Part shown: positions 1 to 13,100 of the stretch, one piece after another | How positions within the stretch are numbered: position 1 is the first letter of the stretch | Layout: every line of letters begins with the position of its first letter | DNA from: Chlorops oryzae | Taxonomy: Eukaryota; Arthropoda; Insecta; Diptera; Chloropidae | DNA length: 64,000 bases | NCBI GenBank assembly: GCA_020466095.1 | Contig: CM035809.1 | Coordinates: 19,632,430 to 19,696,429, forward strand | Reading direction: 5' to 3' | Translations under genes and position numbers: made by a program | The notes under the pieces: generated by a model | What the model was told of the DNA's origin: nothing | Seen by the model: the letters and a program-made list of their open reading frames with translations, nothing else | Databases searched by the model: none

Positions 1-274
1 AGGGTTTAATTCCGTAGGAGCAAAAAATATTCATATGAATAAAAATTTCCCAGAGATGGGTAAAGGCCTTATATCGTCGTACCGGTGTTATTTGATCGTA
101 TATAAAAAAAAAAAATTTTAGGAAATCCAATTTAAAGTTTCAGAAAGGTAAATAATATAAAAATGGTAGGAAAAAGTGGTCCAATTTTTTTTCACATTTT
201 TTTTTTTTTTGTTTTCATTCAAAAATATCTAAAAATATTATGGAGAAATGTTTTATCCTGGAAAATGAGCTTTA
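1..274. other. AT-rich sequence, nothing recognised
   Basis: Homopolymer A/T runs; no ORF or terminal repeat seen. Confidence 0.6.
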
Positions 275-525
275 AGGCAACAGAAAATATTTGAATTCAG
301 CGCCTAGATGTATGCTTCTGATTATTTAGAAACTAGCTTATATAGTTTTGAGCCTTATAATTATCTAAGGCTCTAAGTAGATTCACAAAATTTCTAAAAT
401 CCTTGCTCAAGATGTTCTTAAATGGACAAAGCTACAATAACGAACAGATTTCTGTCTATTGGAATTATTCTTTTTATTTAGAAGCATACTTTTAGGTGCC
501 CAATTTAAGTATTTTCTGTTGCCCT
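275..525. mobile_element. Miniature element, GGGCAACAG family, copy 1
   Basis: Terminal inverted repeats of about 40 bp with mismatches: left AAGGCAACAGAAAATATT, right (reverse complement) AGGGCAACAGAAAATACT. Inner arms carry CACCTA..GTATGCTTCT. There is no coding capacity. Its interior (CCTTGCTCAAGATGTTCTTAA) is shared with copies at 6981 and 13726. Confidence 0.85.
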
Positions 526-1400
526 AAATATTTTATATAATTTTTTTTTTTTTGCTTTCTGACATAAGAGCTTTCTCTTTTGGAGCATCAGCTTCACTAA
601 GGCCCACTTTTGATACATAGATCACCTTTGATATCAATCCATCGATCTTCTTACGGACACATCAACCACTAATTTTTTTTTTCGCTTTTATGTATCACAA
701 AAAAAAAACTTAATTGCTGGCGAAAAGTAGAAGAAATCAATTTTTACAAACAGACTCACCAATTTGCTTCTGCAGGCACTCAAATGAAAATAATTACTTT
801 GCATAAATTTTAAACGCATAATTTCTGCTGAGCTAATGCAATCCGTAAATCACGTTTCAGTCGAAAGCGCAGTGCGCAAAAGATAATGCGAAACTGAAAA
901 GAGAAAATCAAAATTAATTTCATAATTTTAATAGATTTTTTTTTGTAGATTTTTTCTTCATTTTTTTTTTTGTTGGATGCTGAAAGCTAACGAGGAAATT
1001 GTTAAAATCAGGGACGATTATGCAAAAGCGTAATTATTACAAAACAATTTCAATCATTTCACTTTGAATTATGTTTATTTTTTATTTGGCTAATGCAAAA
1101 ATGAAGGGAAATTTTGAAATGTTTAGACAAAAGAAGGGCATCCACGTTATTAAATGGTCTTTGAAATTTAAATTTAAAAAAAAACTTACGGCTGGACGTT
1201 TTACCTTGAAAGGGAATGGCTTAAAGGCTATCAGTCTCGACACATTGAGGGTCTTTAAAAGAAAAACTGAGAGGTCGATGAGAGCCAACAATGTTATTGA
1301 GGATCGACGATGGAGTGAAAAGAAGATCAATGATGTTAAAAAGGTTTTCTTCTAGGTGCCTTTTAATACTGTGAAAAGAGCACATATTTACTCCACTTCC
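526..1400. other. Gene-free AT-rich stretch
   Basis: A 94-codon frame at 1071-1355 has no recognised motif and a Lys-rich composition typical of AT-rich non-coding DNA. Nothing else seen. Confidence 0.5.
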
Positions 1401-1690
1401 TATTTTCTCTCTCTCTTTTTTTCTCTCTCTCTCTCTTTCTCCTCTCTCTCTCTCTCTCCTCCTCTCTCTCTCTCCTCTCTCTCCTCTCTCTCTCTCTTCC
1501 TCTCCTCTCTCTCTCTTCTCTCTCTCTTTCTTCTCTCTCTTTCCCTCTCTCTTTCTCCTCTCTCTTCTCTTTCTCTCTCTCTCCTCTCTCTTCTCTCTCT
1601 ATCCCTCTCTCTCTTTCTCTCTCTCTTTCTATCTCTCTTTCTCTCTTTCTCTTTTTCTCTCTCTCTCTCTCTTCTTTTTCTCTTTCTCTC

Positions 1691-1747
<57 letters not shown>

Positions 1748-1815
1748 ACCTCTCTCTCTCTCTCTCTCTTTCTACTCTCTCTCTCTCTCTCTCTAGCTCT
1801 CTCTCTCGCTCTCTC
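1401..1815 (+). repeat. (CT)n / polypyrimidine microsatellite, about 415 bp
   Basis: Almost pure C/T on the plus strand with interrupted CTCTCT runs and TTT/CCTC variants. Confidence 0.97.
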
Positions 1816-2637
1816 TTCAGTCATGATAGTTATGTGATGTCGAAAATCTTCGATTGAAAAACATTAACCCATTTCTTGAAGGCAAAAATATGCAATTTTG
1901 GAATACCAAAACGGTATGAAGGATTAATCAGATGTAATTGTTGTGCTCCAACGATTTCTTCAATTCTATTTTTCCTTTATTTTAGTAAGAAAACTTTTTA
2001 TAAAATCTGCACCAGTTGGGAGCTGTGGGCCAAAAAAATCAATGGAGTTACAAGATATAGCCATAATTGAGACAAAGCCATGCGCAACTTAATTCTCGGC
2101 CACGCTTTTCTAGATGGATTTTAAATTGACCTGTAGGTAATCTAACAAAACTAAATATAGGGGTTTGCTAAATCTATAATGAAATTTTACGAATTGGAGT
2201 AAAAAGTTTTTTCTTAACATTCGGTGACCTCTAAAATGTGCCACAGTGCAATCGAATAATGAAATAAATCAATAAAAAAAAAATAAGAATACATAAAGTG
2301 ACCAGTTTGACTATAGAAAGAAAAACCATCGCATGAATATTGTAAGTCTCCAAAACAAGGCCCAAATTAGGTCACTAGAAAAATACTAACGAGGCATACT
2401 AGACAACAAAAAGGGGATTTGGCTTAGAGCTATGTTTTTTTCGTTAAGCCGGTTGGACTGAAGTGGTTTAAAGGCCTACATATTCTCATTAGTAAAACCG
2501 GCATTAAATCAAATTAAATTAACAAAATTAAACAGATAAATATTCATATGATTTCGTTTGGAATCGTCTTCGATGATTTTTATTTCCAGTTCAATTTTCG
2601 ATAGCTCTCAACTTTACAAAACTTAGTAGGTACCTTA
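1816..2637. other. Gene-free stretch
   Basis: No convincing frame, RNA or repeat end recognised. Confidence 0.5.
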
Positions 2638-3461
2638 TAGCGCGTTTCTATATGGTGTTTAACTCTGAGATGTTTAGCTAAACACTTCGAGCGGTTCCAC
2701 GTATGCGAGGTGTTTAAGTTTCACAGCTGTTTGTTTATTTACAATTGCAAGCAGTGTTGCCATTTGTAGGAAAATCACTTGAAGGGAAAGAGGGACAGAA
2801 TTATTAAATTCGGCAAAATGTAGGGAATTTGTGGTATATTCTTAAATATTAAGAGATATTTTGAATATAGTTTCTTGTCGATCAATAAAAACGACAAAAT
2901 AAACGTCTCGTCTCGTGGAGTTGGAAGTGGAAGTGGAAAACCCAGAAAAAACTATATCTGAAAGAATTTAGGAGGATTATAATTAAATTACATGGGTTTT
3001 GAAATCGATATTCATGTGACATGGCCCATAACCTTAATTTTATTATTTTGTGGCTAAAAACTATCGTTCAGCATCGATACTCTACCAAGAATCATACAAT
3101 ACAAAGAATTAATGCCTTGCGCATATTAATAAAACCATTTTATTTCGAATTTCCAAAAGTGCCAATGGTAAAAAAATTAAGAGGAATTTTTTGTAGTTTG
3201 TAGGGAATTTTAGTTTTGCTTTTGGCAATATTTTTTTGTTTTTTGTTTTGATTTTCCGTTTGAAAGTGTTAGATATGCATGAAATTCCGATACGATAAAT
3301 CGGATTATTGTTCATATCGATGAAAGTGTTTATGAGGTGTTAAAGAGATAAACACTTCGTTATCGCGTTTGAACTTTTGATGGCATTTTATTCACAGTTC
3401 AATTTTCGTTAGGGCCCTAAACGCTTAAACGCGAGTTAAACACCATATGGAAAGCACTATT
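2638..3461. mobile_element. Non-autonomous element with ATGGTGTTTAACTC ends
   Basis: The left end contains CTATATGGTGTTTAACTC and the right end is its inverse (GAGTTAAACACCATATGG). Sub-terminal copies of GTTTAA/TTAAAC sit on both sides. About 820 bp, no ORF of note. Confidence 0.7.
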
Positions 3462-4132
3462 ACGCATAATTCATTCCCAAAACGTGATTAATCTTGCTTT
3501 TATTTTATTGCAAACTTGGGTCGTTTACAGTAAAAGAATTTATTCGAAAAAAAAAAAAACGTTTACTAGCTGCTGACATAAAACAATAACAATGTGATCA
3601 CTTTAATTAGTCTTGACGAAAGATCGCGTAACAACGCGATTTTCTGCTTGGAAGACCGAAAAAAATGTCTTCACTTTCACTGCCAATGACCATTTTAAAA
3701 GTGAAGAAAAAAAAAACAAGCAGCGCTAAACTTACTTTCTTTTCTTCACTTTTACTATGAACAAGAAACTAGCTTCAGAGATTTTTTTTTGTGATGATGA
3801 AGCTACGCTTCGGTAGACAACTTGGTGGCGGCTTCCAACTAAGTTACAGACTAAGCTCATCGAAAGACGGTTCAAAGAGGAGTCAAGAAAAAAAAATTAA
3901 AGTTTATTAAAACTGAAAAGTCTTGACAAATGGCAACGCGAAGCCAGTTCAGTGGGGCAAATTTTTTTTTTTTTTTTTTGCTTGTGTCTATTGATAAAGA
4001 ACAACAGTTTTAGGCGCTATAGAATTTAAGCACCCTGTGGATATTAAGATGTAGAGTCCATGTAGGAAATTATTCAGCTATGATCTATGATTTCGAAAGC
4101 CAGAGATTTTTCCCCATATTGAAACGAAACAT
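3462..4132. other. Gene-free stretch
   Basis: AT-rich with A runs; two short strings of GTGAAG/CTTCAC inverted symmetry near 3670-3760. Nothing else recognised. Confidence 0.4.
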
Positions 4133-5514
4133 AAAGCCTGAAACACACTGTAGGGTTTTTAACGTAGAGAAAAGCGAGAAGAGTGTAGAGTCTCTGCAAT
4201 TCTACAGCCCAACCTATAGCTTCGAAATAAAGAGAAAAGCTCTACTATGTACTGCACGACTTTTGACACTACAGAAGAATGTTTTCTCAACGACTCTACA
4301 GTAGAGAAATTTACTTTTGCAGTGTATAAAGTCGTGGAGCTCATATTATATCTACGTAGAGCTGTAGAATCGTGGAACCGGTCTTCAGTGTATAAAACAA
4401 AGTAGACTTTCTACACTCTACACTCTTTTCTCTACGTAAAAAACGCGAAAGTAGAATTTAGGCTTTCGAGTAAGAGAGAGAACTCAACTAAGTAATGCTC
4501 CGACTGAAGCACCACCAAAGGAATTTTCTCTACTGTAAGTCTTAGAGAAACATTCTTCTGCAGTTGTTAAGCCGCCGTGGAGAATTTTCATAGAAAACAA
4601 AGATCTCCAACTAAATATGTATCGGAAAAGCTCTAAAATCAGTTAAGAGACGGTCTTCAGTGCTTACAGAACAAAGGTAACTTTAAGCCACTCTATCCTT
4701 TTTTACGATAATAACCAAACTGCATTAGGGTGGATTTTAAGGCCTTTTAGATAAATTTCTATTTAAAATGCTCGAGACAAAAAATTACAAATAATATCAG
4801 CAAATTCGTTTATTAAGTAAAGAAAACTATAGACGAAATGTTATAACCTGTTTTTGCAGTTATAAATCTAAAGAGTAAATTATATTAAGCAAAAAAAGGT
4901 AATTCAACGTTTAGACCTAGAGCAATCAATAAAGGTTTCAGTTAAAACAAGGTAATTTTAGTGGGCACTTCATAACCTTTCCAAGAAAAAACGAAATGTA
5001 TGGAATTTTAGTTTACCAGTAAGAGATAAACCAACTATATCTTCACTAATACAAAATAATTTTGTTATTTTAAGAAAGCAACCAAATTTACTATAATCTT
5101 ATTTTAAGATGTACACGTAAAAATGGCTTTTGTTAAGACCGCATTTCAATTCAGTGGTGCCCAAATATAGTGCATTTCTTACACTTCACTTTTTCTCTAC
5201 AAAAACCCAAGATAGTTCACATGTGCAATAAGAAACAATTTATACTAGAATTGTTAAAATGGAGTGGGCTACGAGACCGGGCTACTGGTCCTTACCTTAA
5301 GCTTGACTGATATACTGCAAAAGTAATTTTCTCTACTGTAGAGTCATAGAGAAGACATTCTTCTGCAGTGTAAGCCGCCGTGGAGAACATAGTAGACCTC
5401 CAATCTAAATATGTCGTAAAATCGTAGAGGCGGTCTTCAGTGTAAACAACAAAGGTAAATTCTCTACACTCTTTTCTCTACAAAAAAAACCCCTAGAGTG
5501 GATTTCAGGCTTAA
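4133..5514. mobile_element. Cluster of three related miniature elements (AAGCCTGAAA ends)
   Basis: The first, about 4133-4466, has ends AAAGCCTGAAAC and inverse GGCTTTCG with inner TAGAGAAAAG/CTTTTCTCTA. A second, degraded copy runs about 4505-4745 and a third about 5315-5514. Shared internal strings are TTTTCTCTACTGTA, AGCCGCCGTGGAGAA and GGTCTTCAGTG. About 570 bp of unrelated AT-rich DNA separates the last two. Confidence 0.7.
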
Positions 5515-6980
5515 GAACAATTTTCCTTTATTAAAATGGGTGACGAAATTTCCTACTGAGCTACCGTCGAGCATAATGTATATGCTAATGGCCAATAACT
5601 TAGCCCCGTAGAGCGTGACCATTGTTCTGTTGTACTAACCTTGCCCTACATTATTCGCTAGTATCATCTTGAAAGAGAATTTTATAGGAAAAAGAAATAA
5701 AATAAAGCAAAAAAAATAAAAAAATTCAAAGAAAAGATTAATTAAAATATCGCAAATCATTCAAAAAAATTGAATTGGATTTCAAAAACCCAGACATGTA
5801 TGGAATTCATTTGAGTCATTTTGTAAGGATAAAAACAAAATCTTCCCCTCAATCAAATGATTTGTGGATTTATTAAAGTCTTTTTCTTAAATTTATTTTT
5901 AAATTTCGATTTTACCGTAAGTCTTAATGACCCGTTTTCAGATTAAAGACATTCATTGCTCAAACATTTCATTTTTGATTCACTTCACTTCGTTTCGCCT
6001 TCGAAGAAGAATATATTCTTGTATATGACAAGAGTTAAATAAAGAATAAATGTAAGATCAGGAGGAGGGGTAGAAAGAACTGAACTGGTCTTCTTAACTG
6101 GAATCGGACAGAACGGAACTGGACTACCTTGAAGGCGTCGTGGCCAGGCCAATCAACAAAATGAAATAACGCAAAAGAATTTATTATGTATTTTATCAGG
6201 CCAACAAAAGGTGCAAAGTAATTTTCAAAAACTGGCTTCTCGACGTGGCTTCTTAGTAGTTATATACATACATATAAAAAATATATATAAAATGTGCACA
6301 ATAAAATCTTAAAAGCATTTATAAATGCTTCAAAACCGTGAGTTCTTTTCAAAAGCGAGCAACGATCTTTTCTGCAAAAATCTCTTGAGTATTTGTAGCG
6401 AAAGATTTTTTTTATGTTTCGATTCTTTATGGTTAAAACTCCTTTTTTTGGATCTTCCAAAAATGGGTTTTTATTAGGATTTACCACTTGCAAGAAATAA
6501 TTGCAATCAAATCTGTCCCATAAACATCATAATGTGCTGAATTAATATCGAAACATAACTTTTCAATTAATGCAGCGCACAGTGGGATTGCGAGATGTTT
6601 ATTTTCGACCATGGTAATTCAAAAATGATTTCATAAAATTTTATTCGGTTGTGTGAAATAAGAATAATCAATAACACCGTGCTATAAAGTGGATCGATTT
6701 TCTAACACCCTATTTCCCTAGCAGAACATTATTCTATGGCCCATACTTAGTAATTATGCCGAAGAGACCATAGGTCAAATGTGAATTTTAACCTTGCGCT
6801 TTTTCAAACAAAGGTTTTCCATGCTATATTCGACCTATTTTTGTTGTTATTGTTGGTGGAAACATCTCAAAAAGCAAAAAAAAAACATCGCTTCTATATC
6901 TCTCATAACCGAATCCGTTGAAAAAAATTTATATTTTCTTTAAAAACTACTTTAAAATGACCGATTTATGTTTATTATTA
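5515..6980. other. Gene-free AT-rich stretch
   Basis: Only short unrecognised frames. No paired terminal repeats found. Confidence 0.5.
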
Positions 6981-7244
6981 AGGCAACAGAAAATATTTAA
7001 ATTCAGCGCCTAGATGTATGCTTCTGATTATTTAGAAACTAACTTATATAGTTTTTAGCCTTTACCAATGCTTTATAATTATCTAAGGCTCTAAGAAGAT
7101 TCACAAAATTTCCAAAATCCTTGCTCAAGATGTTCTTAAAGAGACAAAGCTACAATAACGAACAGATTTCTGGTTATTGGAATTATTCTTTTTATTTAGA
7201 AGCATTCTTTTAGGTGCCCAACTTAGAATATTTTCTGTTGCCCT
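6981..7244. mobile_element. Miniature element, GGGCAACAG family, copy 2
   Basis: Ends AGGCAACAGAAAATATT and inverse AATATTTTCTGTTGCCCT. It is close to copy 1 over its full length (GCGCCTAGATGTATGCTTCT shared exactly) with small indels. Confidence 0.88.
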
Positions 7245-7626
7245 TTTAATTATTCAAGCAAAAAATTTGTATGCCTAAAATTATGCTAAGAATAAAAAAA
7301 GGAAATTTCAATTGAAAAACGTTTTTGATTAGGCAGCTTCATTTTTTTTCTGTACAAATTTGTTGCATAGTTTTAAGCATATTTAAGATGGACCTTTTTT
7401 TTGAAAAGGCGGATGAAAAGAACTCGGTTTTTACCAATGGTTCCCTGGGCATTCCTTCTGAAAAAAATCGCAGAATCTTGGGTTACTAGGGAAATTATCA
7501 TTTATTTTTTGTCAAACAAAGCGATCCACCTTACTGTGCTAGTTTCTTACTAAAAATTTTTAAGGCAGACCTGAAATAAACGGTTTCCCTCTATTTCGGC
7601 TACGGGGATTTGAAATGCATTATTAG

Positions 7627-7868
7627 CAGGGCTCGGATTTTATTGCCTTTTTTTAATTTAAAGCATACTTTATGGAGTACAAATTTTTTTCAACTCACAT
7701 AAAGTCAAGATTCAAATCGATTCTTAACTTCAATATGAATTTTTTTGAAGCAAGGAAAGCGGTTGGAAGTTCAATTTCGGTAAACTTATTCGCAAAATGT
7801 TAGCAAGAAAAATTTTTGCCCCAGAAAGTATGCTTTAAATTTATAAAAGTAAAAAAATCCGAGCCCTG
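7627..7868. mobile_element. Short hAT-like miniature element
   Basis: 242 bp with ends CAGGGCTCGGATTTT and the inverse (AAAAAATCCGAGCCCTG), and inner AAAGCATACTTT. Flanks ATTATTAG and ATTTTTAT are a poor 8-bp match, so the target duplication is decayed or the class uncertain. Confidence 0.7.
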
Positions 7869-8149
7869 ATTTTTATTTTATTGAGTTACAGTTATGGTTT
7901 AATAAAAAAAAATTTTAAGTCTCTTACTCCAGTTTTCGGCTCATATTTATATATGAGCTGGGAACTCGCATTCTAGACTGGTCCCAAAATGTACTCTAAA
8001 GACTCTCAAGCATTACTTTCCACAACATAATTGTGATAAGATCCCGTATCTTGGAGATACTCACGTTTAAAATTTTTCTCAGTGTAAAATTTAAAAAAAA
8101 AATGAATGATTCCTTGATGTATAAACCTATCAGTTGCCATTTGTTTCAT

Positions 8150-8345
8150 CCTTCTATCTTAACTAGTTTTCGAGAGACAAAATTTTGAAAAAAGGCTTAC
8201 TAAAAACGGAATTTTCAGGGATTTTTCAAGGACACTGCGCAAAAGGATCCTAAAAATCGGGTTCTACAATGTTTTTAGCAGGGAATTACCTATCCAAAAA
8301 TCAAATAAAGTTTAAAATCCCTTTCAAGGCCCGGCAAGTCCCTTT
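8150..8345 (+). repeat. Dispersed repeat shared with 25100-25320
   Basis: Contains AAGGACACTGCGCAAAAGG, ATCCTAAAAATCGGGTTCTA and TTTAAAATCCCTTTC. The same order occurs on the minus strand at 25100-25320. No termini recognised. Confidence 0.75.
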
Positions 8346-8402
8346 GCGATGTTAAATTGAAAAAATATTTAGTATACTTTTAGGTAAGCGATTGTAATGA
8401 CT

Positions 8403-8656
8403 AGGGCCCAAGAGAATATTTCAATTCACTACCCAAAAGTATGCATTTAAATATTGCAAATATTTCTGACAAATCTAGTCATTCTTGTAGGTTTGCCCAT
8501 TTAATCACATCTTTAGGAAGGAGTTTGAAGGATGTGCAGATATCCTTAAAGCCTTAATTAAACTCCGGTTATAAAGGCTTTAAATGATATTAATTGGTTT
8601 TTAAATATTCAAACGCATACCTTTGGGTGCTGAATTCAAATAGTTTTTGTTTCCCT
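8403..8656. mobile_element. GGGCAACAG-family relative, diverged
   Basis: The left arm GAGAATATTTCAATTCACTACCCAAAAGTATGC and its right counterpart GCATACCTTTGGGTGCTGAATT preserve the family's sub-terminal CACCTAAAAGTATGC theme; the outer ends are degraded. Confidence 0.55.
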
Positions 8657-8660
8657 AGTA

Positions 8661-8960
8661 CAGTAGTTTTGCTATATAAGAAAGTCGATTTCGCCAAGAA
8701 ATTTCATTCTTATAACGGTTTTTTCTTATATACGAACCCGTTTATAAGAAAATTCTTTCTTACAAAAAAAACCGTTTATAAAAAAAAATTTTTTTCTTAT
8801 ATAAACTACCGATATTTGAAAATAGGAGTGTTCAATTTTTGATAAAAACCAAGTTTCTTATATAAACATTTTTTCCATACAAAAAGAGTTTGTTTTGGTA
8901 AACAGTTTCTTAAAGGCGGGTTTTTCTTATATACGAGTTTCTTATATAGCGAAACTACTG
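8661..8960. mobile_element. TA-flanked miniature element (CAGTAGTTT ends), copy 1
   Basis: Ends CAGTAGTTTTGCTATATAAG and inverse of CAGTAGTTTCGCTATATAAG, bounded by TA on both sides (8659-8660, 8961-8962), as expected for Tc1/mariner/pogo-type transposition. Interior AAGTCGATTT and ACGGTTTTTTCTTATA are shared with the copy at 59543. Confidence 0.85.
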
Positions 8961-8962
8961 TA

Positions 8963-9962
8963 ATGCCATTCATTTTAAAATTTTCATTTTTCTACGAGCG
9001 CTCCTTATAGTTTTTGCACTCAAATGTATGAAGCGGTCCCACTGTGCAACGGCAAAATGTTGCGAGATCGTGTTTGGTTTTTTGGCATGTTTGAAGCGCT
9101 TCTCCGTAGAAAATCTATTTTATTCTGTCAAAGAAAAATACTTAAATAAAAATGAAAATTTGAAACTGATTGTTGCCTGCATTATTTTGGACAACTTTAA
9201 ATAAAATTCATGAAAAATAAACCAAGAAGCATTGTCAAAGGATAATGCCCATTTTGATAAGTTTTTTTTTAAGCCGGCTTAGGGTATCTAAAATTAGACT
9301 CAAAAGAGCTGATGAAAAAATTCATATTCATTCCTCTTTAACCAAAAAAAAAAAAACAAAGATGAACCACTTGACTCATTCCGATGGAATTTTTAGTTAA
9401 ACGAACCTCCTCAAACCTGATCCAAAATCGATCTCCATTTTTTACTTCTCTTCCCTGATGGATATTTCTGCCAACTTCATGCCCGCATGTTAAGCTATTA
9501 AAGGTAACCGAAGGTCAAGGAAGATTTTGCAAAATAATTTCCATGCTGAAGGCCATTATGCACCAACATGTATCCATATGTAGCTGGCATCGAAGGCTTA
9601 AGCTTCTCATGGAATCTGCAAAAATCAGTAGGTACTTTAAAGTGGACTGGCGGTTTGTAGGCCTTATGATTTTTCAAGCTTTTCATATGCCACATTCGAT
9701 CGGTCTTACGCTGTAGACAAGTTAATGCATTAAGCGATCACTGATCCACCACTGATATAACATGTATGCATCCTCATGCAGAAGAGTGAGTCCGGCTGAG
9801 CGAAGCTTATAGCGAATTTTTGAAAATATACCGACCGACGAGACTCGCGGAACGAGTGTCGATTTTTTTTATTGATTTTTATTTTTTATTTTATTTTTTT
9901 TTTCTTTTAATTTTTATGCTTCATTTTAACGTGTATTTTCGTATCTTCATCTGTTTTTTCAG
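8963..9962. other. Region upstream of kkv
   Basis: No gene recognised. It probably contains the kkv promoter and any non-coding first exon. A T-rich tract at 9860-9920 precedes the acceptor at 9962. Confidence 0.4.
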
Positions 9963-10191
9963 AAAGCTGAAAAGTTCGATTGCGGAAAGAGTCAATAAAC
10001 TACATACTGCCAGTGAAAGAGTATACGGCAAAGAAGAGCGAGCGCATGCGCACAGACCACAAACGGAGGAAGTCTAATATACGATCGTCGTAGGCACGTC
10101 AATTTCGTCGTTGTGCTTATATTGCATCTAATCGGTAAACGTCATTGTCGGTTGTTGGTTGTTGGTTGTTGTTGCATTTGTGTAGTGGGAG
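9963..10191 (+). promoter_or_regulatory. kkv: Probable 5' UTR part of the first kkv coding exon
   Basis: A good acceptor (pyrimidine run then TTTTTTCAG ending at 9962) precedes this purine-rich stretch that leads without interruption to the kkv start codon. A separate non-coding first exon upstream is therefore likely, as in other insect chitin synthase 1 genes, but it was not located. It includes a short GTTGTTGGTTGTTG run just before the ATG. Inference only; transcript data would settle it. Confidence 0.4.
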
Positions 10192-13100
10192 ATGTCTGCG
10201 ATGCGGCATCGCCCTCCGGTTCCACCTGGGGCTGGCGGTGGCGACAGCGATGACAATTTCACAGACGATGAGAGTTCACCATTAACACACGATATTTATG
10301 GCGGAAGGTGAGTAGTAAAGGATTGAAATTAAGTGGGGCTTTATACGATCGCATAATCGTTAATTTTCCCTTTCCTAATTTTTTTTTTTTTTTTTTTTTT
10401 TTTTGTGGAAACTGCAATTTATGCAAATTATTTTACGACAACGACAAATGTCTTCACAAAGCAAACAAATACGAATATAAATTGCTTCCAATTCTTTTGT
10501 TGCCGTTTTTACAGCAACATGTTGTGTCTATCAAATTTAAAAAAGAAACCCGGTATACGACGACCATACATAATGTCTAATGTCATGTCGTGTGAGAACT
10601 CTTTTTCTTGATTTATGGGTACAACATCGATTGCATGTTTTGCTCTGGGAGTTAACTCTAAAAGGTTGATCGAGTGATCTTTTATGGCCTACTAAAAATT
10701 TGATTGACACATGACAAAACATTTTATTGCGAACCATTAAATTGAAAACGCTTCGGGCTAATACAGAAAAGACGGTCAAAAGAGGTTGGGAAAAAAAAGA
10801 GTTGATTTACTGTTAATTAATTTAACTGCGAGGCAATGAGTCATCCATATATTTATGATGAGAAAGAAATAGGTGCTCTTCGAAAAAAAAAAAAAATAAT
10901 AATTGTGTCCAGCCTTCACCTTTTGAGGCTTTAAAGATGAAGCAGCTCAACTTTAATGCGTCATAAGCTGACATCATATTGACGTTTAAACTGGCGTACA
11001 TATGTATGTATGTACTAAGATCACACTACCATCTCCTCTTCTTGATTTTTTTTTTATGAAACACTTTTCTGGCTATTTCCATTCGAAAGTGACATTATGT
11101 ACACATACAACCACCAGTCGTCAGGAGAGTATGGGAGCCTGGGAGTTTTCCCTTCTGGGAGACCCCGATACAAAAGACTCACCTAAAGAAAAAAGGTTCC
11201 CACTCTTTCTACGTAGGGGTATTTCGGTATTGGGGGACTCCTTTACCGTAACCGGGGCTCCGTTAAAGTAAAAAAAGTTTTAAAAAAAATAACATCAATA
11301 TAATCCTCAATTCAGGGGCCCCTTCCAGAAGATGCAGCAAGAGGGAAAGCCTCCTTCCCGCCACTCCCATCAACAGGGATGCACATAGCATTTAAACAAA
11401 AGGAGACCCTTCTGTGAGATCATCCAACATTTTTATTTATCCCCTTTTTTTATTTGAGAACATTTCAATCTCTGGACAATAGCCTGAAGGTGTTTTCCTT
11501 TTCCTTTTTTAGTTCAATGACTTAAAGCTTCTGGGCTCTTCTTAAAAATAAAAATATCCATATGAAAAGGGCAACCGGAAATATTTCAATGCAACACCTG
11601 AGAGTATGCATATAAATATTTCGAATATTTTATTTGTTCTTTTATACCTAATCGTCTTTAGAAAAGGCCTTCACGCCTTTTTCTAGCCCCGTTTTATAAA
11701 GTTAATATATATATATTATATATGTTATATAAAAGAACATTTTGGAATATTCAATTGCATACTTTTAGGTGCTTATGAATGATATCTTCCCAGCCAATCA
11801 AAAGTCTCCACGTGGCGCTCCTAAAGACGAGCGCAAATGATCTTAAAACGCTCCGACAGGTCCTCTAAATAAGCGGTTTTTTTTTGGAGAAAAGTTCATG
11901 GAGCCTACATGGAAAAGTGTACCTCTTGGGGTCTCAAAATTTAGGTCCCTTAATTGCTAGAATGCTCCTTAATAGTCTGTTGGGACTCTCTTTCAGTTAT
12001 AAATTGTAAAAAAAAAAAAAAATGATTCATTTAGTCTCTCCAAATTACTCCTATGCTCCAGGCTGCTCTAACTCAGGCTGCTCTAACTCAGGCTACTCTA
12101 ACTCAGGCTGCTCTAACTCAGGCTGCTCTAACTCAGGCTGCTCTAACTCTAACTGAGGCTGCTCTAACTCAGGCTGCTCTAACTCAGGCTGCTCTGAGTC
12201 TGATCATGATGTGCCTCATGTTTTTTCCGAGGCCAAAAAGGAATCTTTTAAAAGTCCTGTTCGGAGCACTCAAAAAACTCTTCGTCCAGCTGCTTTAAAC
12301 GAGTCCTTTTGCACTCTTTTTCGGAGAACTCCGAATATCGTTGCCTGACTTATTTTAGTGAAATCTTTGTCGTCCTCTAACCGAACAGTCTTTTTCCTGA
12401 TACATTCCTTCATCCATAGCTTAAATCATTATGTCCTCTCAAAACTGCTAAATGCTTTTTATTATAAACATAAACCACAAAGAGCAACTTCGAAAGAACA
12501 AATCACGCACGTCAAGGTCATGATATCCAAGGCCAATTTCTCACCAACTCTACCTCTCCAAGAACTGAGTCACAAGAGATTTCATTCATTAAAAATATAG
12601 AAAATCCAAAAATAAATCAAGTAACTGTGGGAATTCCGTAATGAATACGCAAAATTTTAAAAGATTCAACCGCTGCCTCTCAGCCAGACAAACTTTTCAC
12701 ACCGAATGGCCGAATCGTGCTGAGTGGCTTCGGTGTTATTGTAACATTAAATCATTAAAATAGTTTAAATAAAACTAAGCTCAAAATTAGTCACTGCCAC
12801 GATGAATAAAAAAAGCAACAAAATCAAGATGATCTAAAGAAACCACAAGAATTATAATAGTTAAGCATATATTCTTCTCAGACACACTGAAGCTTATGAT
12901 TTTTTCTTATCTGATCAATTTCGTTGTTGAATCTTTTTAAAATGCTGCAAAATACCGGAAATGTTTTCTACCACATTAAGTTTAATTAAATTAAATTTTT
13001 AAAACTAAAATAAAGACTGCACTGTTAATTATTAAATAATATAATATTCTCTCGTCTTGTTCTTTAACAGCCAACGAACAATACAAGAAACAAAAGGCTG

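Larger units (their letters stand above)
10308..13070 (+). other. kkv: kkv intron 1
   Basis: 2.76-kb intron from GTGAGT to TTTAACAG. It contains a T20+ run (10379-10404), a diverged miniature element (11569-11791) and a 15-bp tandem array (12060-12197). No other gene recognised. Confidence 0.85.

Noticed and set aside
1071..1355. 94-codon frame
   Set aside because: Lys/Phe-rich, no recognised domain, overlapped by an equally open antisense frame.
1356..1824. Long Leu/Ser or Arg/Glu frames on both strands
   Set aside because: They are products of the (CT)n tract. The same applies to frames at 44305-44766 and 53421-53753.
11002..11271. 89-codon frame in kkv intron 1
   Set aside because: No motif, no splice support, and lies inside the intron of a well-supported gene.
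12060..12197. Possible CRISPR-like array (also 28326-28487)
   Set aside because: Units are contiguous with no spacers, and the host is a eukaryote.
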